From Aromatoleum toluclasticum ATCC 700605 (GTDB lineage: Bacteria > Pseudomonadota > Gammaproteobacteria > Burkholderiales > Rhodocyclaceae): a stretch of 56,255 nucleotides of DNA. The position numbers and the translations under genes are program-made. Every line of letters begins with the position of its first letter. Position 1 is the stretch's first letter. Under the pieces are notes generated by a model that ran no database searches, was not told the origin of the DNA, and worked only from the letters and a program-made list of their open reading frames with translations. Positions 1 through 7,508 of the stretch are shown in pieces. The stretch is taken from contig NZ_KB899515.1 of NCBI RefSeq assembly GCF_000378245.1, forward strand, positions 1 through 56,255, in the 5' to 3' direction.

Positions 1-152
1 ATGCCGATCAGACACGGCGGCATCTGCGCGAACAGCGGCAGCAGATCGGCACGTCCGACACTTCGCCTGAGCAGCACCTTGCCATCCCTCCCGACCCCAT
101 GCACACTGAATACATTCTTCGCCAGGTCGACACCGACAGTGGTAACGTTCAT
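1..152 (-). CDS. IS110-family transposase, N-terminal part (runs off left edge)
   Basis: Reading the minus strand from the ATG at 152 gives about 50 residues beginning MNVTTVGVDLAKNVFSVHGV, the typical start of an IS110-family (DEDD) transposase. The Asp of GVDLAKN is the first acidic residue of the RuvC-like catalytic core. A GAGGAGG ribosome site sits a few bases upstream. The rest of the gene lies outside the window, so it is unclear whether the element is intact. IS110 elements usually lack long terminal inverted repeats, and none is claimed here. It marks the left side of a lower-GC accessory stretch. Confidence 0.85.
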   Translation of the reverse strand, partial: MNVTTVGVDLAKNVFSVHGVGRDGKVLLRRSVGRADLLPLFAQMPPCLIG

Positions 153-249
153 TTCGACTCCTCCTCACCGTGATTGAGACTTTCGCAATCCCAATCTGGC
201 ACACCGATGCCCCAGGTGCAGGGGGAGTCCATTTCATTCGTTGGGCGCC

Positions 250-933
250 ATGATAAAAGCGAGGCTTCGGCTACCTGTATTGGCTGCGATTTTCACTGTC
301 CTTTCTATTATCTATCTCGCTACCGAATATTTCAGAGCACGGGAAGCAGACAATGATGAAGAGAACAATCGTCTGCGTGAAATCGTCGCATCGAAGTACA
401 ACGAGCTTCCGTTTCCTTCGATGGGCACGCTTGTCTACGAGGAAGGCAGCGCAAGCCGTAAGTGCAAAATGGCCGAGATCAGGAAGTTGTTTTCTTCCGA
501 TATGGCGCCAGCGGAAATCTGTAGGGCCATTTATTCTTCGCTATCTCCAGAACACTGGGCCTCTCGCGATGGGTGTAGAGTCAAGACCTACCCGTACAAC
601 CCGAAAGATATCGCGCCAACAAGGCCCGCTTACGAATACGCTGGGCTCGATGCTTGCATCAAACCGTTTCCCTGCAAGTTTGGAATCGAGGTGACTACCG
701 CACCTAAAGAGGCATGGGGTAGCCTGTTCATGCTGTCACACTATGGTGAAAGGAAGGCTATCCCCCTTGCAAGGAACCGCGGCAAATCGTTTTATACGGT
801 TACCCTCCACTATTATTCTGAGGAAAACACGTATGCACGTCTCTGCCCTGGACGTGCAGAGTGCGAATGTGACTGGAACTCTTTGCAATGGTGGAGATTT
901 CAGGATGGTTCAGGCTTTTATCGTTCGGACTAA
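250..933 (+). CDS. hypothetical membrane-anchored protein
   Basis: A 227-residue protein that I cannot assign to a family. It has one N-terminal hydrophobic segment (about residues 6-24) after a short basic stretch, so it is probably anchored in the inner membrane with the remainder periplasmic. The C-terminal two thirds contain about eight cysteines (for example ECECDW near the end), suggesting disulfides or metal binding. The in-frame TTG at 241 is a less likely start than the ATG at 250. Base composition is clearly lower in GC than in the chromosome further right, and the gene lies between an IS110 gene and an attC-like motif, consistent with acquisition by transfer. Confidence 0.6.
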   Translation: MIKARLRLPVLAAIFTVLSIIYLATEYFRAREADNDEENNRLREIVASKYNELPFPSMGTLVYEEGSASRKCKMAEIRKLFSSDMAPAEICRAIYSSLSPEHWASRDGCRVKTYPYNPKDIAPTRPAYEYAGLDACIKPFPCKFGIEVTTAPKEAWGSLFMLSHYGERKAIPLARNRGKSFYTVTLHYYSEENTYARLCPGRAECECDWNSLQWWRFQDGSGFYRSD

Positions 934-1035
934 ATTTATGCATTTAGCCAACTCAATATGCGTGAACGATCAACGGGAATTAGCGTTCGATACCAGCGAT
1001 TGCGAAAATACCACGAGTCCAGCCGAAGCGATGTC

Positions 1036-1087
1036 GCCCAACACTACGCTGCAGCCGACCGGTCAAAATGGCCTGCCCCCGGCTGCA
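1036..1087 (+). repeat. attC-like half site (possible degenerate integron recombination site)
   Basis: GCCCAAC (1036-1042) matches the RYYYAAC R'' box of integron attC sites. It is followed by a perfect 8-bp inverted repeat, TGCAGCCG (1050-1057) and CGGCTGCA (1080-1087), of the kind that forms the attC stem. The closing GTTRRRY box is not found at the expected distance, so the site would be degenerate. The rest of the 934-1160 gap shows nothing else I can name. Confidence 0.3.
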
Positions 1088-1160
1088 CACTTATGCACTC
1101 GAGCCTCGTCGGTAGTAAGCTTGCCGCGAAGCCGCCAAATCTCTTCCTGCTGCCCACGTC

Positions 1161-2252
1161 ATGAGAACCATTCCAGACGAATCAGAAAGCTTGCTAGGGC
1201 CTGCGTCGCAGGGGGAACCGGTGGTCGCTCAGCTCGCGGGGCTGTCGCCGGCATATTTCGGCATGGTCATGGCGACGGGCATTGTCTCGCTCGCGGCACA
1301 CCTGCTGGAGATGCGATCCGTAGCCAGGGCGTTGTTCCTGCTCAATTGCGTCGTTTATATCGTGCTGTGGTTTCTTACCATATTGCGCGTCGTGCGCTAC
1401 CCGCGGCGACTCTTCGATGACCTGATCGATCACCTTCGCGGGCCCGGCTTTTTCACGTCCGTGGCAGCCACATGCATCCTCGGCAGCCAGTTCGTGCTGC
1501 TGGAGGGGGAATACCGCATCGCCATGGTGCTCTGGGGAGGAGCGGCCGTGCTGTGGATCGGACTCACCTACGCGATCTTCACCGGCTTCACGGTCAAGAA
1601 GGACAAGCCGCCGCTGCATCAGGGGATCAGTGGCGCCTGGTTGCTCGCCGTGGTGGCGACGCAATCGATCGCGGTGCTCGGCGCATTGCTGGCGGCGCAT
1701 ATCGAGCAGCCAGGTCGACTGGAGATGAACTTCCTGGTGCTTTCGATGTGGCTATGGGGCGGCATGCTCTATATCTGGATGATGTCGCTGATCTTCTACC
1801 GCTACACATTCTTTCCGTTCTCTCCCAGTGATCTGTCGCCGCCGTACTGGATCAACATGGGCGCGATGGCGATCTCGACGCTGGCGGGGTCGCTGCTCAT
1901 CCTGAACGGGCATGACGCGCCTTTCCTGCTGTCGCTGCTGCCTTTCATCAAGGGGTTCACCGTCTTCTACTGGGCGACCGGCACATGGTGGATACCGATG
2001 CTGTTGCTCCTGGGCGTGTGGCGCCACGGCTATCGGCGTTTCCCCCTGCGGTACGATCCGCTTTACTGGGGCGCGGTGTTCCCCCTGGGCATGTACGCGA
2101 CCTGCACGCACCGGATGATCGAGGCGATGGGTTTCGAATTCCTTGGCTTCCTGCCGGAGCTGTTCGTGTACATCGCGCTGGCTGCGTGGATAACGGTATT
2201 CGCGGGGTTTGCCCGCTATCTCCTGCGACACGTCAATGCATTTCGTTTCTAG
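1161..2252 (+). CDS. TDT-family transporter (tellurite-resistance/dicarboxylate transporter, TehA/SLAC1-like)
   Basis: A 363-residue integral membrane protein of about ten hydrophobic segments. The N-terminal LSPAYFGMVMATGIVS stretch and the regular pairing of helices are typical of the tellurite-resistance/dicarboxylate transporter (TDT) family, which includes TehA, malate permeases and sulfite exporters and shares the SLAC1 anion-channel fold. The substrate cannot be read from sequence; a monovalent or dicarboxylate anion is likely. The ATG at 1161 has no obvious Shine-Dalgarno sequence. The gene stands alone, with non-coding DNA on both sides in the accessory region. Confidence 0.8.
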   Translation: MRTIPDESESLLGPASQGEPVVAQLAGLSPAYFGMVMATGIVSLAAHLLEMRSVARALFLLNCVVYIVLWFLTILRVVRYPRRLFDDLIDHLRGPGFFTSVAATCILGSQFVLLEGEYRIAMVLWGGAAVLWIGLTYAIFTGFTVKKDKPPLHQGISGAWLLAVVATQSIAVLGALLAAHIEQPGRLEMNFLVLSMWLWGGMLYIWMMSLIFYRYTFFPFSPSDLSPPYWINMGAMAISTLAGSLLILNGHDAPFLLSLLPFIKGFTVFYWATGTWWIPMLLLLGVWRHGYRRFPLRYDPLYWGAVFPLGMYATCTHRMIEAMGFEFLGFLPELFVYIALAAWITVFAGFARYLLRHVNAFRF

Positions 2253-2294
2253 ATATTCTCCAGCGCAAAGGAGCTGACGAAGGGATTAGCAAAA

Positions 2295-2303
2295 GCGTTG
2301 GGC
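2295..2303 (+). repeat. attC R'-like core GCGTTGGGC upstream of ynfA-like gene
   Basis: GCGTTGGGC matches the GTTRRRY crossover core of integron attC/attI sites, preceded by the usual GC. It lies about 95 bases upstream of the YnfA-like gene, whose downstream side carries a GCCCAAC half site. No matching R'' box or stem is visible upstream, so this is a motif-level observation only. Confidence 0.2.
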
Positions 2304-2397
2304 CCCATGAGCCACCTTTCATTTTTGACCGAGCGTTGCATGCCGTACCACCAGTGCCGATTCTTGTATTCTTCTCTGCGGCCTGTGGAGCATTCGA

Positions 2398-2730
2398 ATG
2401 TTTGAGCTAAAAACTATTGCACTGTTCTTCGTTACGGCAGTCGCCGAAATTGTTGGCTGCTACCTTCCATACCTTTGGCTCAAAGAAGGCAAGAGCGCGT
2501 GGCTTCTCGTTCCCGCTTCTCTGAGTCTGGCGCTTTTTGCATGGCTGCTTTCGCTCCATCCTGCAGCAGCGGGGCGTGTTTACGCTGCCTACGGCGGCGT
2601 TTACGTTTTCGTCGCGATCATGTGGCTATGGCTCGTCGATGGAATCAAACCCACCGCTTGGGATATTGCCGGTTCTCTCGTTGCGGTGGTTGGCATGGCA
2701 ATCATTATGTTTGCTCCAAGGCATGGATAG
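2398..2730 (+). CDS. ynfA: YnfA/UPF0060-family small membrane protein
   Basis: This 110-residue protein has four predicted membrane helices and strong, nearly full-length similarity in pattern to E. coli YnfA, including [20 protein letters not shown] and the central [17 protein letters not shown] block. The family resembles small-multidrug-resistance proteins and has been linked to efflux, but its substrate here is unknown. GGAG at 2387-2390 is placed correctly for the ATG at 2398. It is flanked by attC-like half sites (2295 and 2754). Small efflux genes of this kind are frequent integron-cassette cargo, which is inference here. Confidence 0.85.
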   Translation: MFELKTIALFFVTAVAEIVGCYLPYLWLKEGKSAWLLVPASLSLALFAWLLSLHPAAAGRVYAAYGGVYVFVAIMWLWLVDGIKPTAWDIAGSLVAVVGMAIIMFAPRHG

Positions 2731-2753
2731 CCTCCACAGTCTTCGCGTCTGTG

Positions 2754-2780
2754 GCCCAACCCGGCAGTCGAGCGGAACGC
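2754..2780 (+). repeat. attC-like half site between ynfA-like and DHFR-like genes
   Basis: GCCCAACCCGGCAGTCGAGC and the bases after it resemble the R''-L'' half of an attC site (RYYYAAC, then a TCGAGCGG-type stem arm). The second half is missing: the ribosome site and start of the next gene follow within 16 bases. It may be a truncated cassette boundary or a chance match. Confidence 0.3.
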
Positions 2781-2795
2781 AAAGGAGATCATGCG

Positions 2796-3347
2796 ATGCG
2801 AAAACTGATCATGTGGAATCTCGTCACCCTCGATGGTTACTTCGAGGGTGCGAAGAGCTGGGACTTGCCTTGGCACGAGCGGGTCTGGGGCGAAGAACTC
2901 GAACGATTCTCGCTTGAGCAGTTGGAGTCAGCCGATGCGCTTTTGTTCGGACGCGTAACCTATGAGGGCATGGCCGCATATTGGCAGACGGAACAGGGAA
3001 ATATTGCGGATTACATGAACAGTCTTCCGAAGGTGGTCTGTTCGCGCACCCTGCAGACTGCGGCGTGGAACAACACGACATTGGTAAAGGACAAGGTCGC
3101 AGAGGAAGTGGCCAGGCTGAAGCAACAGGGAAATGGAAACATATTCGTCTTCGGGAGTGCCGATCTTTCGAGGACTCTTATGAACGAGGGGCTTTTTGAC
3201 GAATATCGTATTGGTATTGCCCCGGTGATTCATGGCAGCGGCAGACTCTTGTTTGCTGACGGATTAAAACAACAAGGGCTTCAGTTGCTCGAATCACGCC
3301 CGCTTTCGGTCGGCTGCGTGATCCTTCGCTATCAAAGAATGGAGTGA
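2796..3347 (+). CDS. dihydrofolate reductase family protein (RibD C-terminal domain)
   Basis: A 183-residue cytoplasmic protein with the RibD_C/DHFR-like fold. Visible markers are the N-terminal MRKLIMWNLVTLDGYFEG strand-loop, the GRVTYEGMAAYW segment that contacts NADPH in the family, FVFGSADLSRTLM in the middle and APVIHGSGRLLF near the end. Members are NADPH-dependent reductases of mostly unknown substrate. A true DHFR or riboflavin role is not supported, because the deaminase half is absent. The reading frame is open upstream, but AAAGGAG at 2781-2787 fits the ATG at 2796. It lies in the putative cassette-like block. Confidence 0.8.
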   Translation: MRKLIMWNLVTLDGYFEGAKSWDLPWHERVWGEELERFSLEQLESADALLFGRVTYEGMAAYWQTEQGNIADYMNSLPKVVCSRTLQTAAWNNTTLVKDKVAEEVARLKQQGNGNIFVFGSADLSRTLMNEGLFDEYRIGIAPVIHGSGRLLFADGLKQQGLQLLESRPLSVGCVILRYQRME

Positions 3348-3442
3348 CAACCTCGTCCCGAGACGGTTCGTCTGACAACGCCATCGGCACGGGCGGCTGC
3401 TCCGGCGCGCGCATCGGAACGGCTGCAATCCAGGAGGTACCC

Positions 3443-4264
3443 GTGGCAGACGAAAGACGCAAGGATCTGTGGGATAAAGTGGCCTCAGTGACGCCGCTGG
3501 TACTTGGAATCGCTGTTACGGGGGTCGGTGCCCTTTTCACTCAGGTGTACAATTTTCGCCAACTGCAATTGAATCAAATTGCGGCCCTCGACAAGCTCCG
3601 TCCGTTACTGACTTCTGATAAGCCGGAGGAACGGGAATTTGGCTACGCGTCCTTTGCTGCCTTGGGCTATGAAGACATTGCAGTGAGAATCGTGCAGCTC
3701 AAGAAGGATGAATCAGGGCGATCCGTGCTGGTTGAACTGCAGAGAGTCGGTTCGCCGCAAGTGCAGGCAAATGCGGCCGATGCTTTGCGGTCACTCGATG
3801 AAGCTCAGAAACTCGTAAATATTGCTGAATTCGGTACGCCAGAACCCAGTGAGGCTCAGCTCAAGACGGAACGCCCTGAACAGAGAGTTCCTTATGCGAG
3901 GTGGGCACAGCAAACCGCTAGGGATCTCGGCGTGTCATCGAAATTGGGGGTTGCGATCCTCTACGATACAGCCATTCAGATTGGCCAGGGCCGTGCCCGG
4001 AAGCTACAGGCAGCAGCCTCTGAGAGGGTGCCGCCTCCGCTAAGCTCGAGAGAGAAGGAGGCGGCGTGGCTGGATGCGTTCCTCGACCTGCGCGATAAGG
4101 CAATGCAGCAGGGGGCTCTGGCCAAGTTTTACCCGTCGATCAAGCCACGAATTGATCGGCTCCGGGGGCTAGTGGAGAAGGGAGACTGGGACCTCGATAC
4201 GGTCGCGACGGCCAACGGATCGGTGGAGGCGGGCGCGCCGCATGAGACGCGCCCCTCACCTTAG
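3443..4264 (+). CDS. membrane-anchored protein with HEAT-like region and GH46 chitosanase-like C-terminal lobe
   Basis: A 273-residue protein starting at GTG 3443, chosen because AGGAGG lies at 3432-3437; the ATG at 3344 overlaps the previous gene and lacks a ribosome site. One membrane segment (about residues 14-33) is followed by a helical, HEAT-repeat-like stretch (about 45-120). The C-terminal part (about 170-255), with YDTAIQIGQG, a Glu followed by AWLDAFLDLRDKAM and a final GDWDLD, resembles the C-terminal lobe of GH46 chitosanases. The N-terminal catalytic lobe of that family is not recognisable, so enzymatic activity is doubtful. Codon use is unlike the high-GC genes further right. 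The function is unknown. Confidence 0.55.
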   Translation: MADERRKDLWDKVASVTPLVLGIAVTGVGALFTQVYNFRQLQLNQIAALDKLRPLLTSDKPEEREFGYASFAALGYEDIAVRIVQLKKDESGRSVLVELQRVGSPQVQANAADALRSLDEAQKLVNIAEFGTPEPSEAQLKTERPEQRVPYARWAQQTARDLGVSSKLGVAILYDTAIQIGQGRARKLQAAASERVPPPLSSREKEAAWLDAFLDLRDKAMQQGALAKFYPSIKPRIDRLRGLVEKGDWDLDTVATANGSVEAGAPHETRPSP

Positions 4265-4302
4265 CTGGATGGAGAGAAGCCGCGAGCCCCTTGTGGGGGA
4301 CG

Positions 4303-4411
4303 AGATAGGGCGCAGACCACGTTTTTTTGACGGTGAACGTAGTCGGGAACGAGAAGTCGAGCCAGACAAGACGGATGTGAAACCGCAAAATCGTGGTCTG
4401 TCCCCTATTTT
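4303..4411. repeat. imperfect long inverted repeat, REP-like (CAGACCACG family)
   Basis: A left arm at 4303-4321 (ATAGGGCGCAGACCACG) and a right arm at 4392-4411 (CGTGGTCTGTCCCCTATTTT) form an imperfect inverted repeat of about 18 bp around roughly 70 bases. The core CAGACCACG/CGTGGTCTG is the kind of sequence found in REP-like elements associated with RAYT transposases; no transposase gene is present here. It separates the accessory block from the MocR gene. Confidence 0.5.
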
Positions 4412-4425
4412 TGGACGGCCGGTCG

Positions 4426-5853
4426 TCACCCTGCGGCGAATGCGCCGAGGCGCCGGATTGCGTCCTCGATGCGCGGCGACCACGGGTGGCCGCAGTTGAG
4501 GCGCAGGCAGTTCTTGAAGTGCCCGCCGGGCGAGAACAGTTCTCCCGGCACGATGGCGATGCCGGCCTGTGCGGCTTGTTCGAACAGCGCCATGCCGTCG
4601 CCGTCGGCCGGCAGTTCGACCCACAGCACGAATCCGCCCTGCGGCTGCGAGATGCGCGTGCCTGCGGGGAAGTAGCGCAGCACCGCTTCGGACATCTGCA
4701 TGACCTGCTTGTGAAAGGCTCGCCGCAAGAAGCGCAGATGGCGGTCGGAGGCGCTCGATTCGAGGTAGCGCGCGGCAACCGCCTGCGTCACCGGGTTCGT
4801 CGCGCCGGAGGTGAGCGTCTTCTGCAGCAGTACGTCGGCGTGGTAGCGCCCGGCTGCGACGTAGCCGAGGCGCAGCGACGGGATCAGCGTTTTCGACAGC
4901 GATGAGCACAGCATGACGTTGCCGGTCGCGTCGAAGGACTTGAGCGGCCAGGGGCGTTGCAGGCCGAAATACAGCTCGCCGAAGATGTCGTCCTCGATCA
5001 CCGGGATGCCCCGTTCGGCGGTCAGCGTGGCGAGGCGGCGCTTTTCGTCGTCGGGCATCAGGCTGCACAGGGGGTTGTTGAAGGTGGTGACGAGCAGGCA
5101 CGCAGCGATGCGCCGTTCGCGGCTCGCGATTTCCAGCGCGTCGACGGACAGGCCGAGCCGCGGGTGGGTCGGGATCTCCAGCGCCTTCAGGCCGAGCTGT
5201 TCCAGCAGCTGCAGCATGAGGTAGTAGGACGGCGATTCGACCGCGACCGTGTCGCCGGGCTTCGTGACCGCGCGCAGGCACAGCAGCAGGGCTTCGGTGC
5301 AGGAATTGGTGACGACGATCTCGTCGGCGGCGAGCGCCTGTCCCCAGGTCAGCGAATGCCGCACGAGCTGGCGCACGAGCTCGGGGTGGTTGAGCATCGA
5401 GTGGCTCGCCGCTTCGAGGAGGTGCCCGGCGTGCCGCCCGATCTGCCCGTACAGGCGCTGCAGCGCCGCGATCGGCAGCAGTTCGGGGGCGGGCAGGGCG
5501 GCACCGAGGGGCACCATGTCGGGGCGGCTGTTGAGCGTCACGACGCGCATCAGCCGGCTGCTGATGTCGACCGCCACCGGGCGGGTGCGGCGCGGACGCG
5601 CTTGCGGTTCGAGCTGGTTGGTGTGACAGGCGGCGGGCGGCCGCACGAAGAAGCCCGACTGCGGCCGGGCCTCGATCTGGCCACGTTCTTCGAGCTGGCG
5701 CAGTGCCTGAACGACGGTGGAGATCGACAGCTTCTTCTCGCGCGCCATCGTGCGTACGGAGGGCAGGCGGTCGCCCGGGCGCAGGATGCGCTCGGCGATC
5801 ATGCCGCCCAGTTCGTCGGCGAGCTGTTCGTAGCGCAGCGTGCGCTGGTCCAT
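4426..5853 (-). CDS. MocR-type transcriptional regulator (GntR HTH fused to class I aminotransferase domain)
   Basis: A 475-residue fusion protein. Residues about 5-75 form a GntR winged helix (PGDRLPSVRTMAREKKLSIS). Residues about 110-470 form a fold-type I PLP aminotransferase domain, with NPLCSLMP and the SSLSKTLIPSLRLGY segment carrying the PLP-binding lysine. MocR proteins use PLP as effector or cofactor and often control vitamin B6, GABA or amino-acid genes; the target here is unknown. The frame is open further upstream, but MDQRTLRYEQL at 5853 is the normal start for the family. It diverges from the DUF2917 gene, with a palindromic operator candidate between them. Confidence 0.88.
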   Translation of the reverse strand: MDQRTLRYEQLADELGGMIAERILRPGDRLPSVRTMAREKKLSISTVVQALRQLEERGQIEARPQSGFFVRPPAACHTNQLEPQARPRRTRPVAVDISSRLMRVVTLNSRPDMVPLGAALPAPELLPIAALQRLYGQIGRHAGHLLEAASHSMLNHPELVRQLVRHSLTWGQALAADEIVVTNSCTEALLLCLRAVTKPGDTVAVESPSYYLMLQLLEQLGLKALEIPTHPRLGLSVDALEIASRERRIAACLLVTTFNNPLCSLMPDDEKRRLATLTAERGIPVIEDDIFGELYFGLQRPWPLKSFDATGNVMLCSSLSKTLIPSLRLGYVAAGRYHADVLLQKTLTSGATNPVTQAVAARYLESSASDRHLRFLRRAFHKQVMQMSEAVLRYFPAGTRISQPQGGFVLWVELPADGDGMALFEQAAQAGIAIVPGELFSPGGHFKNCLRLNCGHPWSPRIEDAIRRLGAFAAG

Positions 5854-5941
5854 TTGCGTTCCGTCCCGGCAAGGCGTTGTCGCGCATTGTCCTGCCGGCC
5901 GTCCACGACCGAAAGGCACAGTTGCGTCCATTTCCGACCAG

Positions 5942-5967
5942 TACACTTTGGAAAAGTGCAAAGTGTA
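5942..5967. promoter_or_regulatory. candidate MocR operator in divergent promoter region
   Basis: TACACTTTG (5942-5950) and CAAAGTGTA (5959-5967) form a perfect 9-bp inverted repeat with an 8-base spacer that itself contains AAAAGTG, giving AAAGTG twice in direct orientation as well. It lies between the divergent mocR and DUF2917 genes. MocR proteins commonly bind such repeated sites in their own divergent promoters. Confidence 0.5.
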
Positions 5968-6061
5968 TCGATGTCAATTTCGTTTCCGTGTGTCTGTACT
6001 GGACTGTTCGCGATTCCTAGACTGGCATTGCGCGATCAATGACGATTTCAGGAGAGCGAAC

Positions 6062-6388
6062 ATGCGGGTGTTATCGAGCAGCGGAACGATCAAGCTGGAC
6101 GAATGGAGTCCGCTCGCCTTGCGCGATGCGAGCGGATTGCGCGTGGAGTGCACCCGGGGGCGGATCTGGGTGACGGTGGAAGGGCAGGCGGGCGACTTCT
6201 TCCTCGATGCGGGCGAGGGGATGCGTGTAACGAGCGGCGGTCTGGTGCTCATCGAAGGGGTGCCGCGCGGCAGCGTGCGCCTCGTCGCCGACGCGCCGTG
6301 GCCGGTGCGCTGGGCGAGCCGCGTGCTCGGCCGCCTGCATCGGCCGCGTGCGCTGCGTTCCGCCGGCCCCGCGGGCGCGGCGATCTGA
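6062..6388 (+). CDS. DUF2917-family protein
   Basis: A 108-residue protein matching the DUF2917 pattern: a short beta-rich domain with LRVECTRGRIWVTVEG and DFFLDAGEGMRV, cupin-like in appearance, followed by a basic tail. Its biochemical role is unknown. GGAG lies just before the ATG at 6062; the longer open frame upstream crosses the intergenic operator and is not used. Genes of this family are often next to transcription regulators in betaproteobacteria, and here it is divergent from mocR and 54 bases before a lysR gene. Confidence 0.75.
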   Translation: MRVLSSSGTIKLDEWSPLALRDASGLRVECTRGRIWVTVEGQAGDFFLDAGEGMRVTSGGLVLIEGVPRGSVRLVADAPWPVRWASRVLGRLHRPRALRSAGPAGAAI

Positions 6389-6442
6389 TCGGCGGGTCGA
6401 GCAAGCGGGGGAGCGCGGAGCGGTAAGCGGGGAGAGGCCCGC

Positions 6443-7393
6443 ATGCGGTACAGTGCGTGGCATCCCCAACCTGGCATGGCGCGCATGGACCGCTACACCG
6501 AAATCCGCAGCTTCGTCCTCGTCGCCGAGAAGGGCAGCTTTGCTGCTGCGGCGCTGGTCGAGGGCGTCACGCCGGTGGTCATGGGGCGTCGCCTCGATGG
6601 CTTGGAAAAGCGCCTCGGCGTGCGCCTGATGCACCGCTCGACGCGCGGCCTCACGCTGACCGACCTCGGCGAGCAGTTCCTCGAGCAGTGCCGCCACCTG
6701 CTCCACGAGTTCGACGAGGCCGAAACCAGCGTCAGCGCCGGGCGCGACACGGTGCGCGGGCACCTTGTCGTTTCCGCCCCCGCGGCCTTCGGACGCCGCC
6801 ACGTGGCCGCGCACGCGCCGGCCTTCAAGGCGCGCTACCCGGAACTCAAGCTGTCGTTCAATCTAACCGACAGCGTCGTCGATCTGGTGCGCGAGGGCTA
6901 CGACATGGGCATCCGCATCGGCGAGGTCACCGATCCCAACTACGTCGCCGTCCGGCTGTTCCCGAACCGGCGCGCCGTCTGCGGCACGCCGGGATACTTT
7001 GCGCGCCACGGCGAGCCGCGCGTGCTGGAGGATCTGGCACGCCACAATTGCCTCGCGTTCAACCTGCAGGGCGGGCAACAGCGCGGCTGGAGCTTCGTGC
7101 GCGACGGCAAGCTGGTCGCGGTGCGCGTCGATGGCGACCTCGACTGCAATGACGGCGAGCTGCTCTACAGCTGGGTCAAGCAGGGCCTCGGAATCGGCTG
7201 GCGCTCGACCTGGGAGATCCAGGCCGAGCTCAAGCGCGGCGAGCTGGTGACCGTGCTCGACGAGTTTGCCGCGCCCACCTACGACATCCAGGCCGTGTAT
7301 CCGCAGCAGCGCTACCTGCCGGCCAAGGTGCGGCACTTCATCGAGTACCTGAAGGGGATCTACAACACGCCGGGCTACTGGGAGCGCGGCTAG
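6443..7393 (+). CDS. LysR-family transcriptional regulator
   Basis: A 316-residue regulator. The N-terminal winged HTH (about residues 16-75, RYTEIRSFVLVAEKGSF to the TRGLTLTDLG wing) is followed by the periplasmic-binding-protein-like effector domain (about 100-305). GGAGAGG precedes the ATG at 6443. The in-frame ATG at 6485 (MDRYTEIRSF) is the position most family members use and is an alternative start. Its inducer is unknown. It follows the DUF2917 gene on the same strand and has no divergent partner, so its target cannot be inferred. Confidence 0.9.
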   Translation: MRYSAWHPQPGMARMDRYTEIRSFVLVAEKGSFAAAALVEGVTPVVMGRRLDGLEKRLGVRLMHRSTRGLTLTDLGEQFLEQCRHLLHEFDEAETSVSAGRDTVRGHLVVSAPAAFGRRHVAAHAPAFKARYPELKLSFNLTDSVVDLVREGYDMGIRIGEVTDPNYVAVRLFPNRRAVCGTPGYFARHGEPRVLEDLARHNCLAFNLQGGQQRGWSFVRDGKLVAVRVDGDLDCNDGELLYSWVKQGLGIGWRSTWEIQAELKRGELVTVLDEFAAPTYDIQAVYPQQRYLPAKVRHFIEYLKGIYNTPGYWERG

Positions 7394-7508
7394 CCGGCAG
7401 GCATTTACGTGACGCGGGTTGCGTGCTGCACGCTCAGCCTCGCCCCTTGAAGGGGGGAAAGGTGTCCGGGCCTGTCGACTGGCCCGGTCAATAGTCGGCA
7501 CGCCGCGT

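Noticed and set aside
3344-3442. Upstream ATG start for the GH46-lobe protein
   Set aside because: It overlaps the stop of the DHFR-like gene and has no ribosome site. GTG 3443 is preceded by AGGAGG and gives a normal start before the membrane helix.
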